Counted from the stretch's first letter, positions 43,822-55,534 are shown. The stretch is 64,000 nucleotides of DNA from Limnephilus marmoratus (GCA_917880885.1 OU862913.1:5456001-5520000), one strand, 5' to 3'. A program made the numbers and translations. Notes: generated from the sequence alone by a model not told the origin.

Positions 43822-46329
43822 AGGATAATAAAACCACATAGCAAACTACTATCAACCTTTCAAAATTTCTGAAGAAAACTATATACACGAAAATTATAAA
43901 TGTAAAAACCCATGTGAACTAAATCACCTATTTAAAAATATCAATTTCTCGATCTTAAACATGAATATTAGGAGTATAAGGAAAAACTTCGATGAGCTCT
44001 GTGTACTTATTAATAACCTAGATTTTTCTCCAAGCATAATTGTTTTAACTGAAACTCAAATGAAACAAGTAATTCCATATAACTTACCAGAATATACAAC
44101 AATTTCATCTGCCTGTAAGCATACTGGTCATGATGGAGTTACTGTCTTCTGTCATAATTCTCTGAAAAATGTTGCCGCTGAATTTATTGAATTTAAAACA
44201 GCCAATGCAATAAAAGTAACTTTTTGTCAAAACAACTATAAATATCATATTCTTGCCATATATAGATCCCCTTCTTTAAATGATCTTTTATTTGTAAAAG
44301 AACTAAAATCTTTTGTTAGTAAACTTGATAGAAACAATTTCACTTTTTCCATTGTGACAGGAGACATCAATATAAATATTAATGATAATAATACAAATGT
44401 GAATTGTCAAAATGAGTATCTTGATTGTTTATCTAGCTCTGGACACATGTCTTATATTAACTCACCAACAAGAGTAACCTTATGTCACTCGGCATGTTTA
44501 GACCACATATTTGTCAAGTCGCACAAGACGGTTAATATCATCTCTTCAATTCTTGAAACAAATATCACAGATCATTACCCGACCTTTTATGGACATCATT
44601 TCAAAAATACTCCTCTAAACCGAAATTCCGAAAATCTAGAAAAAGTAGACATTGATTATGAAACTCTAAACTCTTTACTTCGGTCAGAAAACTGGGAAAA
44701 TGTGATATCAATAGAAAATCCACATATTGCACTAGAGAATTTTTATAAAACTCTGAGAGATCATACTCTAAAAAGTCAAAGTAAAATAGTTGTCACTAAC
44801 AATAAATATAAAAAAATTAAGCCTTGGATAACAGTTGGATTAATTATATCAATTAAACAAAGAGATAAATTATATAGAGAAATGTTTAAATATCAAATAG
44901 ATTGCCAAAAGAATAATCTCAGAACAATGCCTTATCTGAAAACAAAATATCTAATGTATCGTAACTTACTCAATAGGCTGATACGAGACTGCAAAAAGAA
45001 ATACTATAGTATACAAATTGAAAATGCTAAAAATAATCCTAAAAAAACTTGGAATATTATAAATGAAATTGCCAACAAAAAAAGTATGTCTTCAAATATT
45101 GTAAATGAGGTTATAATAAATAATGAAATAATAACTGACAAATCGACCATTGCAGAAAGCTTTAATAACTATTTTACAAATGTAGTAGACGTAGTACTTG
45201 AATCATCAGGCATTAATGTTAATGATGCTTATATGGAGACATATCCTCAATTAGATTCAAATAATGATTCAATTAACTATATAGAATATTTTTCTCCTGT
45301 TACATTTAATGAAATTGAAAAATATATTGATAACCTAAAACCATCCAACTCTAAGGGAAATGATGGATTATCTTGTGATACGCTAAAAAAAATAAAACAA
45401 CATGTCCTAACTCCATTGCAACATATTTTTAATTTATGCCTCAAAAATGGTCATTTTCCAGAGCAATTTAAAATCTCCACTATAATACCTATTCATAAAT
45501 CTGGAGATACAAATAAATTAGACAATTATAGACCTATATCTCTTGTTTCAAATCTCTCGAAAATATTCGAAAAATGCATCAAGTTTAGAGTCGTTGAACA
45601 CTTAGAAAAATATAAAATTCTATCGAAAAATCAATACGGCTTTCGTAAAGACCTAAGCACCGAGGATGCGATATATGAATTGACAAAAAAGATATACTCA
45701 TCTATCGATAAAAAAAAGAAATGTCTTGCCATATTCCTAGATTTAAGAAAAGCTTTCGACACCGTAAATCATAATTTACTCATTACAAAAATAAATCAAC
45801 TCGGCTTCAAAAAAGACACATTAAAACTACTCTCTAACTATCTTACAGACAGAACACAAAAAACTAAAATTGGGAATAATTATAGTTCAGAGTCAAAGAT
45901 AAAAAATGGAGTTCCACAGGGAACTGTGCTTGGCCCGATTTTATTCTTAATTTATATTAATGAATTATGTAACTTTGTAATCCCTGGTAAAATTGTTTCT
46001 TACGCAGACGACACGGCAATAATAGTGGATGGTAATCATTGGAAAGAAACTTTTTCGAAAGCAACTGATTGTATTTCACTGGTTTCAACATGGCTAAAAC
46101 ACAACAAACTCGTTTTAAACTATAGCAAAACATTTTACTTACCGTTTTATAAAACCATTAAAAATAAACCTAAAGACAACCTTAAAATTAGAATCCATAA
46201 TACTAGTTGCAATCAAGAAATGTGCTTCATGTGCAACGAACTTACAAATGTCGAAAATATAAAATATTTAGGAGTATCAATAGATATAAATCTTAATTGG
46301 AAATCACATATGTTAAATACAGACTCGAG

Positions 46330-46535
46330 TGTAGGCGAGGTTATTTATAAATAATGCGCGTATTGGCGATATGGTTATTTATTATAAGTAATGGCTATAA
46401 ATACGTCCTAACTAACGTGTTGGCGGTTGGAAAAAGAGGGTGAGGAGAGGCCTGCATCTCCTTTTATATGCGGGATCACCTGTCTCGCTCTTGTATGGCC
46501 GGAAACAGGTGTGCCACCCTAAAACCTCTCTCACA
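46330..46535 (-). repeat. Gypsy LTR (3' copy)
   Basis: On the minus strand it starts TGTGAGAGAGG and ends CTCGCCTACA, the TG...CA rule for LTRs. It contains a TATA box, GCATATAAAAGGAG (at about 46457-46470), suited to a pol II promoter. Length 206 bp. No second copy in the window, so LTR identity cannot be used to date the element. Confidence 0.7.
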
Positions 46536-46546
46536 TCCTCCCCTAC
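46536..46546 (-). promoter_or_regulatory. Polypurine tract of the Gypsy element
   Basis: Reversed, AGTAGGGGAGGA directly abuts the LTR start TGTGAG. This is the RNase-H-resistant primer for plus-strand DNA synthesis in LTR retrotransposons. Confidence 0.75.
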
Positions 46547-46717
46547 TTAAACGGGAGAATCCTGGCTACATAAGTGATACCTATAGCTACATATTTCATA
46601 CAATATATTTTATATTTCATATTTCACATTTAAAATTAACAAAACATTTAAAATTAACAAAACATTTGTTTTTGTTCTTTCTGTTTCCCTTCTGTCCATT
46701 TCAACTGCGAAGTGCTG

Positions 46718-49700
46718 TCACCTGGGCCGAAGCCTTCCTTGCCATGGGTTAGACCTGAAACATGGAGAAACAGAATTAGAGACACTTCTATTACGTAACA
46801 TACCGGAGAGATCTAATTCGTCCGTCGACAATTCCAACGTGTCAGACGCGAATTCCTGGTTATCTTCCTCCTGCCATGAAACATGTAATTCCTTTAGCTG
46901 GTCTAAATGTCTTTTCCACACCATATTAGACTTGTTAATTTTTATGAAATATATTTTACTACCTTTTTTATCCACAATAACCCCAGGGACCCATAACCTA
47001 TTACCCTGAGATCTGAAATCTCTAGTCATTACTTTCTGACCTATATTAAAACCTGATTTAACTCTACCCTTATATTGTCTTTTCTGATTGTTTTGGCTCT
47101 GAGTAACCTTTTTTATTACTTTGTTTCGTCGAGTAGAACCTGAACTACCCGTTCTATCCTCAATTTTCCTTGGAATCAGAGAGTCAAATACTGTTCTAAT
47201 TTTTCTACCCATTAATAATACAGATGGCTCACATCCTGTTGTTGCGTGAACTGTATTCCTATAGACTGCTAAAAAGTTACCTAACTTTTCTTTATAATCT
47301 GAAGGAAATCCATTATGTTTACAAATTTTTTTAAGGAAATTTTTACAAGTCTTTACTGTAGCTTCAGCTTGCCCGTTGCTACTAGGGTGATTGACTGGAC
47401 TAGTGATATGTTCTATCCCATTTTTCTTACAAAAATTTTCAAAATCCTCAGAACAAAAACACGTACCATTATCACTAACTAAAGTTGCAGGAAAACCAAA
47501 TTGCGAAAATAATCTATGAAGTATTTCGATATTTTCTTTTGAAGACAGACTGTTTACTTCCAGACACTCAATCCACTTTGAAGAAGAGTCTACCACCACT
47601 AAAAAATTTTTGTTATATAAACTACCATGATCAATATGTACCCTGAACCATACTTCAGGTTCATATGGCCACACTGCTAAAGAACTCTTTTGTGATTCTG
47701 GTTTAATTTCTAAACAATCTCTACAATTTTCCGTTATTTTCTCCAAATCTTGATTAATTTTTGGCCACCAGACAAAGCTTTTTGCAATACCTTTAGTCTT
47801 AAAAACCCCTAAATGAGATCTATGTAACATCTTTAAAACCTCTTGTCTTAAAGACTCAGGTACAACAACCCTATGTTGATATAAAACACACCCATTTATC
47901 AAAGACAATTCTAACCTTTTTTCCCAAAAAATTCTAATAAAGTTACCACTTTGTGCCTTTTTTACTGATGCTGGCCAACCTTCGATAAGAAAATTTTTTA
48001 CTTGACCTAACACATCATCCTTTTCGGTTTCGCTTTTTATCACGTCTAAAGACAAATTAAACCCATTATTCTCGAAATAATTAATGTAATCAGACTCTAT
48101 CTCATCTTCACAGCTAACCTTTTCAATCGGACACCTGCTCAGAAAGTCTGAACAATTATTTTTCGATTTTACATATTCAATTTTAAAATTAAACGAACCT
48201 AACATAATAGCATATCTCTGTAACCTTGACGCGGCAATCTTAGGTACTTCTTTATTTTCACCTAAAATTCTCACTAACGGCTGATTATCCACAGCTAAAA
48301 TAAATTCTCTGCCGTACAAATATTGATAAAACTTCTTAATTCCAAAAATAATTGCTGTCGCTTCAATATCTAGAATAGAATAATTCTTTTCCGCTTTAGT
48401 TAAAGTTCTGCTTGCGAACCCAATCGGTCTTTCTACGCCATTTTGAAACCTATGAAGTAATGTTGCTGCTACCCCATTAAAACTACCATCTGTGACAAGT
48501 TTCACAGGTATATTTTCGTCAAAATGCGTTAAAATCCTATCCGAAGTTAATATTCTTTTAATTATCGCAAAACTATTTTCTTGTTCCGTACCCCATTGAA
48601 ACTTAACATCTTTTTTAAGTAATTCGTATAATGGTGACAATATATTTGCCATATTTGGAATAAAATTACGATAATAACTAATCATACCTAATAAACTTCT
48701 TAAATTATTTAAATCACTAGGTGCTGGTGCATTTAAAATGGCTTCTTTATTCCGTTCACACGGTTGAATCCCTTGTTCACTTATTTTATAACCTAAAAAC
48801 TCAATAACTTTTAAATTGAATTCACACTTGTCACTATTCACTGTTAGATTACAATGTTTCAACCTTTCTAACACGACACATACGTTTTTCTCTAAATCGT
48901 CTTCGTCTTCCCCTATCACGATAATATCATCCAAATAAAACGTCATGTTCTGTAATCCTGACAAACAATTTGCCATTGCCTTTGCAAATATAGCTGGCGC
49001 GGGAGATAACCCGTACACTAACCGCTTATACTGAAACAATCCTAAATGGGTATTGATTGTTGTAAAACGCCTACACTCCTTTTTTAAAACAAATTGACTA
49101 TACGCCGATTTAAGATCGATTTTTGCAAAAACTTTCCCACCATTTACTTTCGTTAATAGCTCCTCTATCCTAGGTAATGGATATTTGTCAACTAATAACT
49201 GATTATTCACTGTCGATTTATAATCACCACATAATCTAATACTACCGTTTTTCTTAATTACTGGAACAATTGGACTTGCAAACTCACTAAACTGGACTTG
49301 TTCTATAATACCGTCTGACAGTAAACTATCTAACTCCCTTTCGACTTTTTCTTTCAAAGCGAACGGCATAACTCTGTGATTACGAAATATCGGAATAGCG
49401 GTCTCTTTTAAAGTTAAATTCACTTCGTACTTATTAAATTTTCCTAGTTTATCCGTAAAAACTTCCGGGAATTTTTTTACTAATCGCTGCTTCAAAGTAT
49501 TCTGTTTTATACTGTTTACGATTCCGTTAATCCCGACGTTAAAAAGATTCATAAAATCACGCCCCACTATCGATAACGAAGCACTTGTGACAACAACAAA
49601 TTTCAAATTGTGACACTGACCGTTAAATTCCACTTGTGGCGTAATTGTACCTACCACTTTCACGAGCGTATTGTCAAAACCCCGTAGACTAATGTCTTCG

Positions 49701-50677
49701 TGCACTAGCTTGATTCTACTGAATTTACTGAAATAACACTCCTTGGAAATTACGCAACAAGATGCTCCAGAATCTACCATGAATTTACTCTTGATCCCGT
49801 CTAGTGAAACTTCAATAAAAAATGGTTCGACACTATCAACTTCACCCAACTTTGTGTCCGACAACAAAGTATTCACACTCTTACGTGTTGAGGAACGCTT
49901 GCACTGTTTTGCGAGATGACCCTTCGTACTGCAAATTTTACATAAATAATTTTTATATCTACATTCCGTCGCGATGTGATTATTGTGACCACAAACGGTA
50001 CAATTTTGTTTCACAGCGTTCGCTGGCGACTGTGACCGTGCCCTGTTGCTATGCCCGAAACGCTTCACGTCTCTGTCTTTCACACGCGAATTATTAAAAG
50101 AGAGTCGACCGGCCTTGAGCTGTACATTAGCGTAAACCGTATTATCAACTCGGGACTGCGCTTGAGTTGAAGCTACGAGGTCAATGCACTCGGCGACTTG
50201 TAAACATTTTTCGAACGAGTGTAATTCACCCTCGAGAAATAATTTTTCCCTTACCTTTCCTGGTTTACAACCCAAAACAAAGAAATCCCTTAAATTTACT
50301 GATAAACTATTCCCAAATTTGCAATTAGTAGAAAGAGACTTTAACCGCACTGCAAACTCACGGATTGATTCGTCATTTCTTTGTTTAGCACTGTAAAACT
50401 TAGATCTCTCTTCAAAAAAACATTTCGTTGAACAACAATACTCATCAAGTTTAGATATCAAATCTTCTAACTTAATATCTGTTACCTTTTTAGGAATGCA
50501 CAAATTAACCAATAAGGAAAAACAATCATCTTTCAATGCATTCAGGAAAATAGCCCTTTTTTTATTATCCGATGCAAACTTTTCATCATTCACGAGGAGA
50601 AATTGTTCGAGGCGGACTTTGAAGTTCTCCCAGTTCCCGTCACGCAAACTGAAGGACTCCAATCCTCGAAACTCCAT
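46718..50677 (-). CDS. Gypsy gag-pol polyprotein, intact frame
   Basis: About 1319 residues from MEFRGLESFSLRDGNWENFK at 50677; the frame is open 70 codons further upstream but that part reads like leader sequence. Order: retrotransposon gag (about 1-200), two CCHC zinc knuckles (CTVCGHNNHIATEC; CKICSTKGHLAKQC), aspartic protease (FMVDSGASCCVIS), reverse transcriptase (RLCGDYKSTVN; KIDLKSAYSQF; catalytic YLDDIIVIGE), RNase H (VTDGSFNGVAATLLH), integrase with HHCC zinc domain (HLGVFKTKGIAKSF...CRDC) and catalytic D (VHIDHGSL), D (LVSDNGTCF), E (SSNGQAEATVKT). No env follows. Gag and pol are fused without frameshift. No stop interrupts it, so the protein could be functional. Confidence 0.93.
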   Translation of the reverse strand: MEFRGLESFSLRDGNWENFKVRLEQFLLVNDEKFASDNKKRAIFLNALKDDCFSLLVNLCIPKKVTDIKLEDLISKLDEYCCSTKCFFEERSKFYSAKQRNDESIREFAVRLKSLSTNCKFGNSLSVNLRDFFVLGCKPGKVREKLFLEGELHSFEKCLQVAECIDLVASTQAQSRVDNTVYANVQLKAGRLSFNNSRVKDRDVKRFGHSNRARSQSPANAVKQNCTVCGHNNHIATECRYKNYLCKICSTKGHLAKQCKRSSTRKSVNTLLSDTKLGEVDSVEPFFIEVSLDGIKSKFMVDSGASCCVISKECYFSKFSRIKLVHEDISLRGFDNTLVKVVGTITPQVEFNGQCHNLKFVVVTSASLSIVGRDFMNLFNVGINGIVNSIKQNTLKQRLVKKFPEVFTDKLGKFNKYEVNLTLKETAIPIFRNHRVMPFALKEKVERELDSLLSDGIIEQVQFSEFASPIVPVIKKNGSIRLCGDYKSTVNNQLLVDKYPLPRIEELLTKVNGGKVFAKIDLKSAYSQFVLKKECRRFTTINTHLGLFQYKRLVYGLSPAPAIFAKAMANCLSGLQNMTFYLDDIIVIGEDEDDLEKNVCVVLERLKHCNLTVNSDKCEFNLKVIEFLGYKISEQGIQPCERNKEAILNAPAPSDLNNLRSLLGMISYYRNFIPNMANILSPLYELLKKDVKFQWGTEQENSFAIIKRILTSDRILTHFDENIPVKLVTDGSFNGVAATLLHRFQNGVERPIGFASRTLTKAEKNYSILDIEATAIIFGIKKFYQYLYGREFILAVDNQPLVRILGENKEVPKIAASRLQRYAIMLGSFNFKIEYVKSKNNCSDFLSRCPIEKVSCEDEIESDYINYFENNGFNLSLDVIKSETEKDDVLGQVKNFLIEGWPASVKKAQSGNFIRIFWEKRLELSLINGCVLYQHRVVVPESLRQEVLKMLHRSHLGVFKTKGIAKSFVWWPKINQDLEKITENCRDCLEIKPESQKSSLAVWPYEPEVWFRVHIDHGSLYNKNFLVVVDSSSKWIECLEVNSLSSKENIEILHRLFSQFGFPATLVSDNGTCFCSEDFENFCKKNGIEHITSPVNHPSSNGQAEATVKTCKNFLKKICKHNGFPSDYKEKLGNFLAVYRNTVHATTGCEPSVLLMGRKIRTVFDSLIPRKIEDRTGSSGSTRRNKVIKKVTQSQNNQKRQYKGRVKSGFNIGQKVMTRDFRSQGNRLWVPGVIVDKKGSKIYFIKINKSNMVWKRHLDQLKELHVSWQEEDNQEFASDTLELSTDELDLSGMLRNRSVSNSVSPCFRSNPWQGRLRPR

Positions 50678-50887
50678 GTTCCCAATGCCCAGAAGGTACC
50701 CAAATAGAGAGAAAGAAAACAGAAAAAACAAAAACTTCCCAATGAGGCTTCTTCTTCTGCAGTCTGCTCCCTGGACCCTGCTCTGGAAACTGCTCCTTGA
50801 CCCTTGGTGACTTGATGGCTCCTTCCAGACCCGTAACACAGTAACACCTGGTAACACCGATCCTTTGACCCTCGGTGCTGCTGCCAC

Positions 50888-50990
50888 TTGACGCTCCTGG
50901 ACCCTCCCGTGCTTCCCCCTTCCGAGAAGCTGGCTGGCTCCAGTGTCTTCTACTTCACTCCTTGCAGTGAAGTTTACTAAATTAAGTTAA
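50888..50990. other. 5' flank of the Gypsy element, unresolved junction
   Basis: Contains the small hairpin ACTTCACT-CCTTGC-AGTGAAGT at about 50952-50973. LINE B coding sequence is recognisable again from about 50986. The origin of the sequence between is unclear: it should hold a 5' LTR and does not. Confidence 0.45.
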
Positions 50991-53900
50991 TCAAATCACT
51001 TCTAAATTAAGATATCTGACCTACATATTTTATAGACTTAAGGAAGTACTTAACATTGAAAAATTGAAAATGATCTACTTTTCCCTAGTGCAATCTTCAA
51101 TCATTTATGGCATTATAGGATGGGGTGGTGCACTCGATACATATATTAAGCCTCTACAAATAATTCAAAAACACATAATTAAAGTCATATATAACAAAAA
51201 TAAAATATTCTCGACCAACTTATTATACAAAGAAACTAAAATATTTAATATACGTAAATTATTTATATTACAAACTTTGAAATATGTATTTAAAAACAAA
51301 AATAATTTCGAAATAAATGAAAACAGAATGAGCAAAAGAACAAATAATATATTTTACACTCCACAAACCAATACTAAATTATTGCAGACACATAGCAGTT
51401 TCATTGGTCCTCGAACATTTAACCTTCTACCACTACAAACTCAAATGTTAAATAAAATGATAAAATATGTAAAAGAGGTAAAATTATGGTTGAATAATGT
51501 AGATATCGAAACGCTTTTTCTATAAATTTATCCATCCTTCTACAACTCACTTTCTGTAACTTTCTAAACTGTAGTACAATATGTTTTCTGTTTATTTTTT
51601 TATAATAACTTAAAAAAAAAATTGAAATTAATATGTTTTTCTCCATATTTTTATTTTATTTTTATAATAGCTGAAACTAAACCTTTTTCATTTATTCTAC
51701 GTATGTAATACTAACTTTATATTTTATATGTTTTTTAAGTTTTTTTATACTTTGGGTACTTAGAAATATAGTATTTTGTTTTAATATTACCCACACTCAG
51801 GCAGTGCCTTAGTGGGTTTTCATTTCTTATTCATATTATTTGCTATTATATTTTATGTTATTTTATACTATTTGCTATTATACATTATATCTATGTACAA
51901 AGAAATGGAAATAAATAAAGTTAAAAAAAAAAAAAAAAAATCTTACTAAATCGGCTAAACAAAATTACTACAGATCTAAAATAGAGCAATCCAATAATAA
52001 TCCAAAACTTATCTGGCAAATAATTAAAGAAATCACCTACACAGATCAAAACAAAACAAACCCATTGGAAGAAATCAACACAGATAACGGTACACTCTCG
52101 CTCAACAAAAACGTACACAAACTAATTAACTACACTAACAACTTTTTTGCAAACATAGGCTCGAATTTAGCCAACAAAATAACCAAACCTCAACACTTTA
52201 ACCCGAACATAAACAAACACCCAAATCCACAAAGGATTAAATTTGCTCTAAAACAAATCACTAAACAAGAACTAACTCTAATGTTATCTAAATTCAAACC
52301 AACATCTTCATCTGGTAGTGACGAAATCACAATGAAAACAATAAAATTCTTACAAGATGAAATTACTGAACCGATACTCTTTCTAATAAACAAATCTATC
52401 ACGGAAAGCAGATTTCCATCTCAACTCAAAATAGGGACTATTACACCAATCTTTAAATCAGGAAATCGTAAAGATATCAATAACTACAGACCAATCACAA
52501 TTCTAAACACATTATCTAAAATCTTAGAAATAACAGTTAAAACTCAACTCGTCGACTACCTAGAATCAAATAAACTATTATCACCAAAACAATTTGGTTT
52601 CAGAAAAAATCTAGGAACATCAAACGCCATAGCCTTAGTAATTGAATATATTAAAAATTCTCTAGACTCACATAAAAAATGCATTGGCATATTTCTCGAC
52701 CTTTCTAAAGCCTTCGACACAATAAATCTTTCACATCTTTTTGAAAAACTAGAGAACATAGGGATTACTGATAAAGAACTGATATTTTTTAAAAGTTACA
52801 TGGGAAATAGAAAGCAAACTGTGAAACTTAATAACATAATCAGTGAGTGTATTGATGTCAAATTCGGGGTGCCGCAAGGAAGTATTCTGGGTCCGATTCT
52901 GTTCCTTATTTACATTAATGATCTATGCCACATAGAATGTGAAGGAGAAATCATCAGTTTTGCGGATGATACTGTTCTCCTAATAAATGGGAATAATTGG
53001 ACAGAAACATTTAAGAAAGCAGAAGACACACTTAATAGGATTAAAAAATCGCTAGACTACTATTCACTTACACTTAATGCTAATAAAACCAAATTCATCA
53101 CTTTTAAAATAAAAAATAAGAAAAACTCTGAAGAAAACCTGAACTTGAAAATCCATAGCCCGCATCACTTAAATGAGAATTGTGATTGTCCCTCATTAGA
53201 AAACGTTGACCATATAACGTATCTGGGTCTAAAAATTGACCAAAACTTAAAATGGACCGAACACATTACGTATTTAAATAATAAAATTAAAAAACTAAGT
53301 TACTTTTTCAAAACTATCAGGAATGTCCTCATTAAAAAAGACTTAATCAAGATTTACATGGCTCTCTGCCAATCACTGTTAGAATACGGTATTATCGGAT
53401 GGGGCAGTGCAAATAAAAACATACTAAATCCACTAATTAAAACTCAAAAAGCTATAATGAAAATTATACTGAAAGTTCCTGTAAGAACTAGCACTGACGA
53501 AATCTTCAACAATCTTAACATCATGTCAATTAAACAACTATATTCTAAAACTATACTCATTTACATTCATAAGTACAAAACCCAAGAAATAACAACTAAT
53601 ACGTACATTAGAAACACTAGATCTCATGGTCAAAAACTTATCCAACAAGTAACTACTAACACAACATTTGGGCAAAAAAGCTTCTTATATTATGGCATTA
53701 AACTTTACAATAAAATACCACTCTCACTCAAAAACCTCAACATTATAACATTTAAATTTCAAATAAAAAGCTGGATACTAAATATAGGGAGATCAGAAAT
53801 AGAAAATATACTGATATCAAATACAGACTAAAACCAAATCTAGTAATCTGAATTATAAAAAAAACCACTATCTTATTTACTTTATAATTATTTAAAAAAA

Positions 53901-54040
53901 ATACTACATGATATATGTTATGTCTAATTCATATCAATTTCTTATAATTAAATTATAATATGTAAATGAAATCCTCAGCACGGGAGATCCCAGTGAGGAT
54001 ATCATTATCTCTACTGTTACTAAGAAATGAAGACAATAAA

Positions 54041-54073
<33 letters not shown>
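54041..54073. repeat. (ATT)n microsatellite, LINE A tail
   Basis: About eleven ATT units following AAGACAATAAATC. A simple-repeat tail in place of poly-A marks the LINE A 3' end. Confidence 0.8.
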
Positions 54074-54075
<2 letters not shown>

Positions 54076-54359
54076 ATATATGTTTATTATTCTTGTCAAT
54101 AAATAAGGAAAGCATGGGAAGACTTGATTAAATCATATCATCTCTCAGAAGTGATGATTTTTGCATCACAGTCAACATTGAACTTTGAAATTAAAAAAAA
54201 ATAAGGTATGATTTGGGTTTATTGTAATTGGGAGAAATTTTGATGAACAAAATAATAAGTGATTCTTTAAAATCAAAAGTTATTGTATACCGCTAAAAAA
54301 TTTATCAAAGGTGACTATTCTGGCATGAACAGGTATGTTGCCCAATTTGACTGAACGTT

Positions 54360-54685
54360 CATTATAAAACATCAATATTAACGATGCTGTACTTAAATTT
54401 AACGAATGTACAACTACTCATCCTATAGACTTGATCGTTCCAAGGGGAACTTATTCCCAGCCTAAATTTCATATTTGTTTCACTATGAAATTGAAGCAAT
54501 TAATTTTTGAAAAAAGAAAATACACAAGTTATTCAATTCAACAAACAACTTAGCGCTCTATCAAAAATTTTCTCATTTAAAAGAATTATCCAAAATTGAA
54601 TCTGCTATATCCTACAAATCTCATATTGAACTCACTGAAACTAAATTAAATCTTGACCCTAAACAATTTTGGAAGTTTTTTAACT
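54360..54685 (+). pseudogene. LINE ORF2 linker fragment
   Basis: One frame reads KFNECTTTHPIDLIVPRGTY and KLKQLIFEKRKYTSYS; a shifted frame continues FSHLKELSKIESAISYKSHI and LNLDPKQFWKFFN stop. This is the region between endonuclease and RT in Jockey-like LINEs (usual pattern NPKxFWxFxN). It probably belongs to the same broken element as 55830-56249. Confidence 0.65.
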
Positions 54686-55260
54686 AACACTTGTTCAGGC
54701 AGAACTTCAGCAGGAGGCAGCAGGTCGTAAGACTGCCGGAGGTAGGAAGTACAGTAATAAAACTGGTTTTATTGATTAAAAATTGAAGTGATTTTTTTTG
54801 GAAAATTCACATTATTTATAGCAAATGTTGAACTCGATATGGTACGCGACAGTGTCCAGAGAAAAATTAAGGGGACTGAATTTCGTGCCGAATATTATAA
54901 AATAGCGCGGCAAAATGTACGAGTATAGTCTCCATTTTGCCGATGTCGTCCGCGAAAGCGGTCATTTAAAATTAGTTTAAAAGATTAATTATATAGAGCT
55001 GTATATATATGTATAGTGTTTTGTAGTAAAATACATTTGTTGCTAACTACTACAAGCAGTTTTTTTTATTTGGAGAATTTAGCGTGATTTAAGATTAATT
55101 TCGGCTTTTGGTGCAAAATTTCAAGTAATTTGCCTCTTGGTAAGTTACATGACTCTTTCGTTATTTTTTCCAGGTTCCTCATAAGATTGGTTATTGAAAT
55201 CTGTTTATTTCACTATCTCACGAGATTCCTGAATTTGTAAAATTCAAATTGTTTTTTCAA
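54686..55260. other. Spacer, nothing recognised
   Basis: AT-rich, no supported ORF; a GCAGGAGGCAGCAGG patch at about 54707 has no match in the window. Confidence 0.35.
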
Positions 55261-55269
55261 TGAAATAAT

Positions 55270-55534
55270 TGCCCTGACTATTATAGATAGAGACGAAAGG
55301 TCATTTTTTCTGGAAGCCTTGCAGGATGTTGGTATAGAACCTGTTTATTTCATTGTCCTACAAGGCTCGCAGGTTTTTAAAAATAGAACATTAAAAAAAA
55401 ACATAAAGTCAAAACTTCACACAAATTTAACAAGTTTACAATTTCCCCGGTGGCAACCTGTTAGAGTAGCGTTTATTTGCCGTACCGGGAAAATGTACAT
55501 TGTTAAAGGAAAACATTTAGATAATTATATGTAA
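55270..55534 (+). pseudogene. Possible LINE ORF1 C-terminal scrap
   Basis: The frame ending at 55534 reads FPRWQPVRVAFICRTGKMYI VKGKHL, weakly like the ORF1 endings of LINEs A-C (FIWAKNGKIWMRKN). No other support. Confidence 0.35.

Larger units (their letters stand above)
46330..50990 (-). mobile_element. Ty3/Gypsy retrotransposon inside LINE B
   Basis: The innermost shell lies on the minus strand, 3' end to the left. A long terminal repeat is recognised at 46330-46535, next to a polypurine tract. The gag-pol frame covers 46718-50677. At the 5' side no copy of the LTR is visible between 50888 and about 50990, so the element lacks its 5' LTR or has an unusual end; the exact right junction and target duplication are not resolved. 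Long uninterrupted coding sequence points to a young insertion. Confidence 0.88.
43961..51525 (+). pseudogene. LINE B ORF2, interrupted by the Gypsy element
   Basis: First piece to about 46321: endonuclease (MNIRSIRKNFDEL, VLTETQM, GDINININDNN, CLDHIFVKS, NITDHYPTFY) and reverse transcriptase (LDNYRPISLVSNLSKIFEK, QYGFRKDLSTEDAIYE, AIFLDLRKAFDTVNHN, GVPQGTVLGPILFLIYINEL, catalytic SYADDTAII, KYLGVSIDINLNWKSH). The tail resumes near 50990 as QITSKLRYLTYIFYRLKEVL and runs to the stop at 51525 (51064-51525 open). Alignment with LINE A places the break between KSHM and the KLRYL helix. All visible catalytic motifs are intact; only the insertion breaks it. Confidence 0.88.
42579..51940 (+). mobile_element. 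LINE B, inserted in LINE A
   Basis: Second shell of the nest. It begins after AATCT at 42578 and ends in an A18 tail (51923-51940) followed by a repeat of AATCT. It has a 500-bp 5' UTR with a tRNA-like sequence, ORF1 (43078-43821), ORF2 (43961-46321 and about 50990-51525) and a 3' UTR. Full length is about 4.7 kb without the Gypsy insert. LINE A and LINE B are relatives, similar in all RT blocks but clearly different families with different tails (ATT repeat versus poly-A). Confidence 0.9.
41461..53831 (+). pseudogene. LINE A ORF2, one nonsense codon and a 9.4-kb insertion
   Basis: Endonuclease blocks: IIHQNIRSINKNFEDF, ILTECWINSS, then TAA at 41806-41808 in the same frame, FAIYRSPSTTN, GDININILDTG, CIDHIMTK, STITDHYTLIL. 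After LINE B the same frame gives SAKQNYYRSKIEQSNNNP and the reverse transcriptase: INNYRPITILNTLSKILE, FGFRKNLGTSNA, GIFLDLSKAFDTINLSHL, GVPQGSILGPILFLIYINDL and catalytic SFADDTVLL, ending TYLGLKIDQNLKWTEHI and a 180-residue tail. Homologous boundaries with LINE B confirm that the two halves belong together. Confidence 0.88.
40440..54073 (+). mobile_element. LINE A, outer shell of a triple nest
   Basis: A non-LTR retrotransposon with 5' UTR, ORF1 (40664-41410), ORF2 start (41461-42578), then a 9.4-kb insertion (LINE B), then ORF2 remainder (51939-53831), 3' UTR and an ATT microsatellite tail (about 54041-54073). The pentamer AATCT at 42574-42578 recurs at 51939-51943. Joining there keeps ORF2 in frame (N-L-T-K-S). 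Apart from the insertion the only obvious lesion is one stop at 41806. Confidence 0.9.

Noticed and set aside
43320..43844. Minus-strand hydrophobic ORF of 174 codons
   Set aside because: Shadow of the Lys-rich LINE B ORF1 (AAA/GAA read backwards as Phe/Leu).
49822..50810. Plus-strand ORFs of 70-104 codons
   Set aside because: Antisense shadows of the Gypsy gag region.
46330..50990. Errantivirus-like (env-bearing) element
   Set aside because: No third ORF lies between the end of pol and the LTR; only about 170 bp remain.
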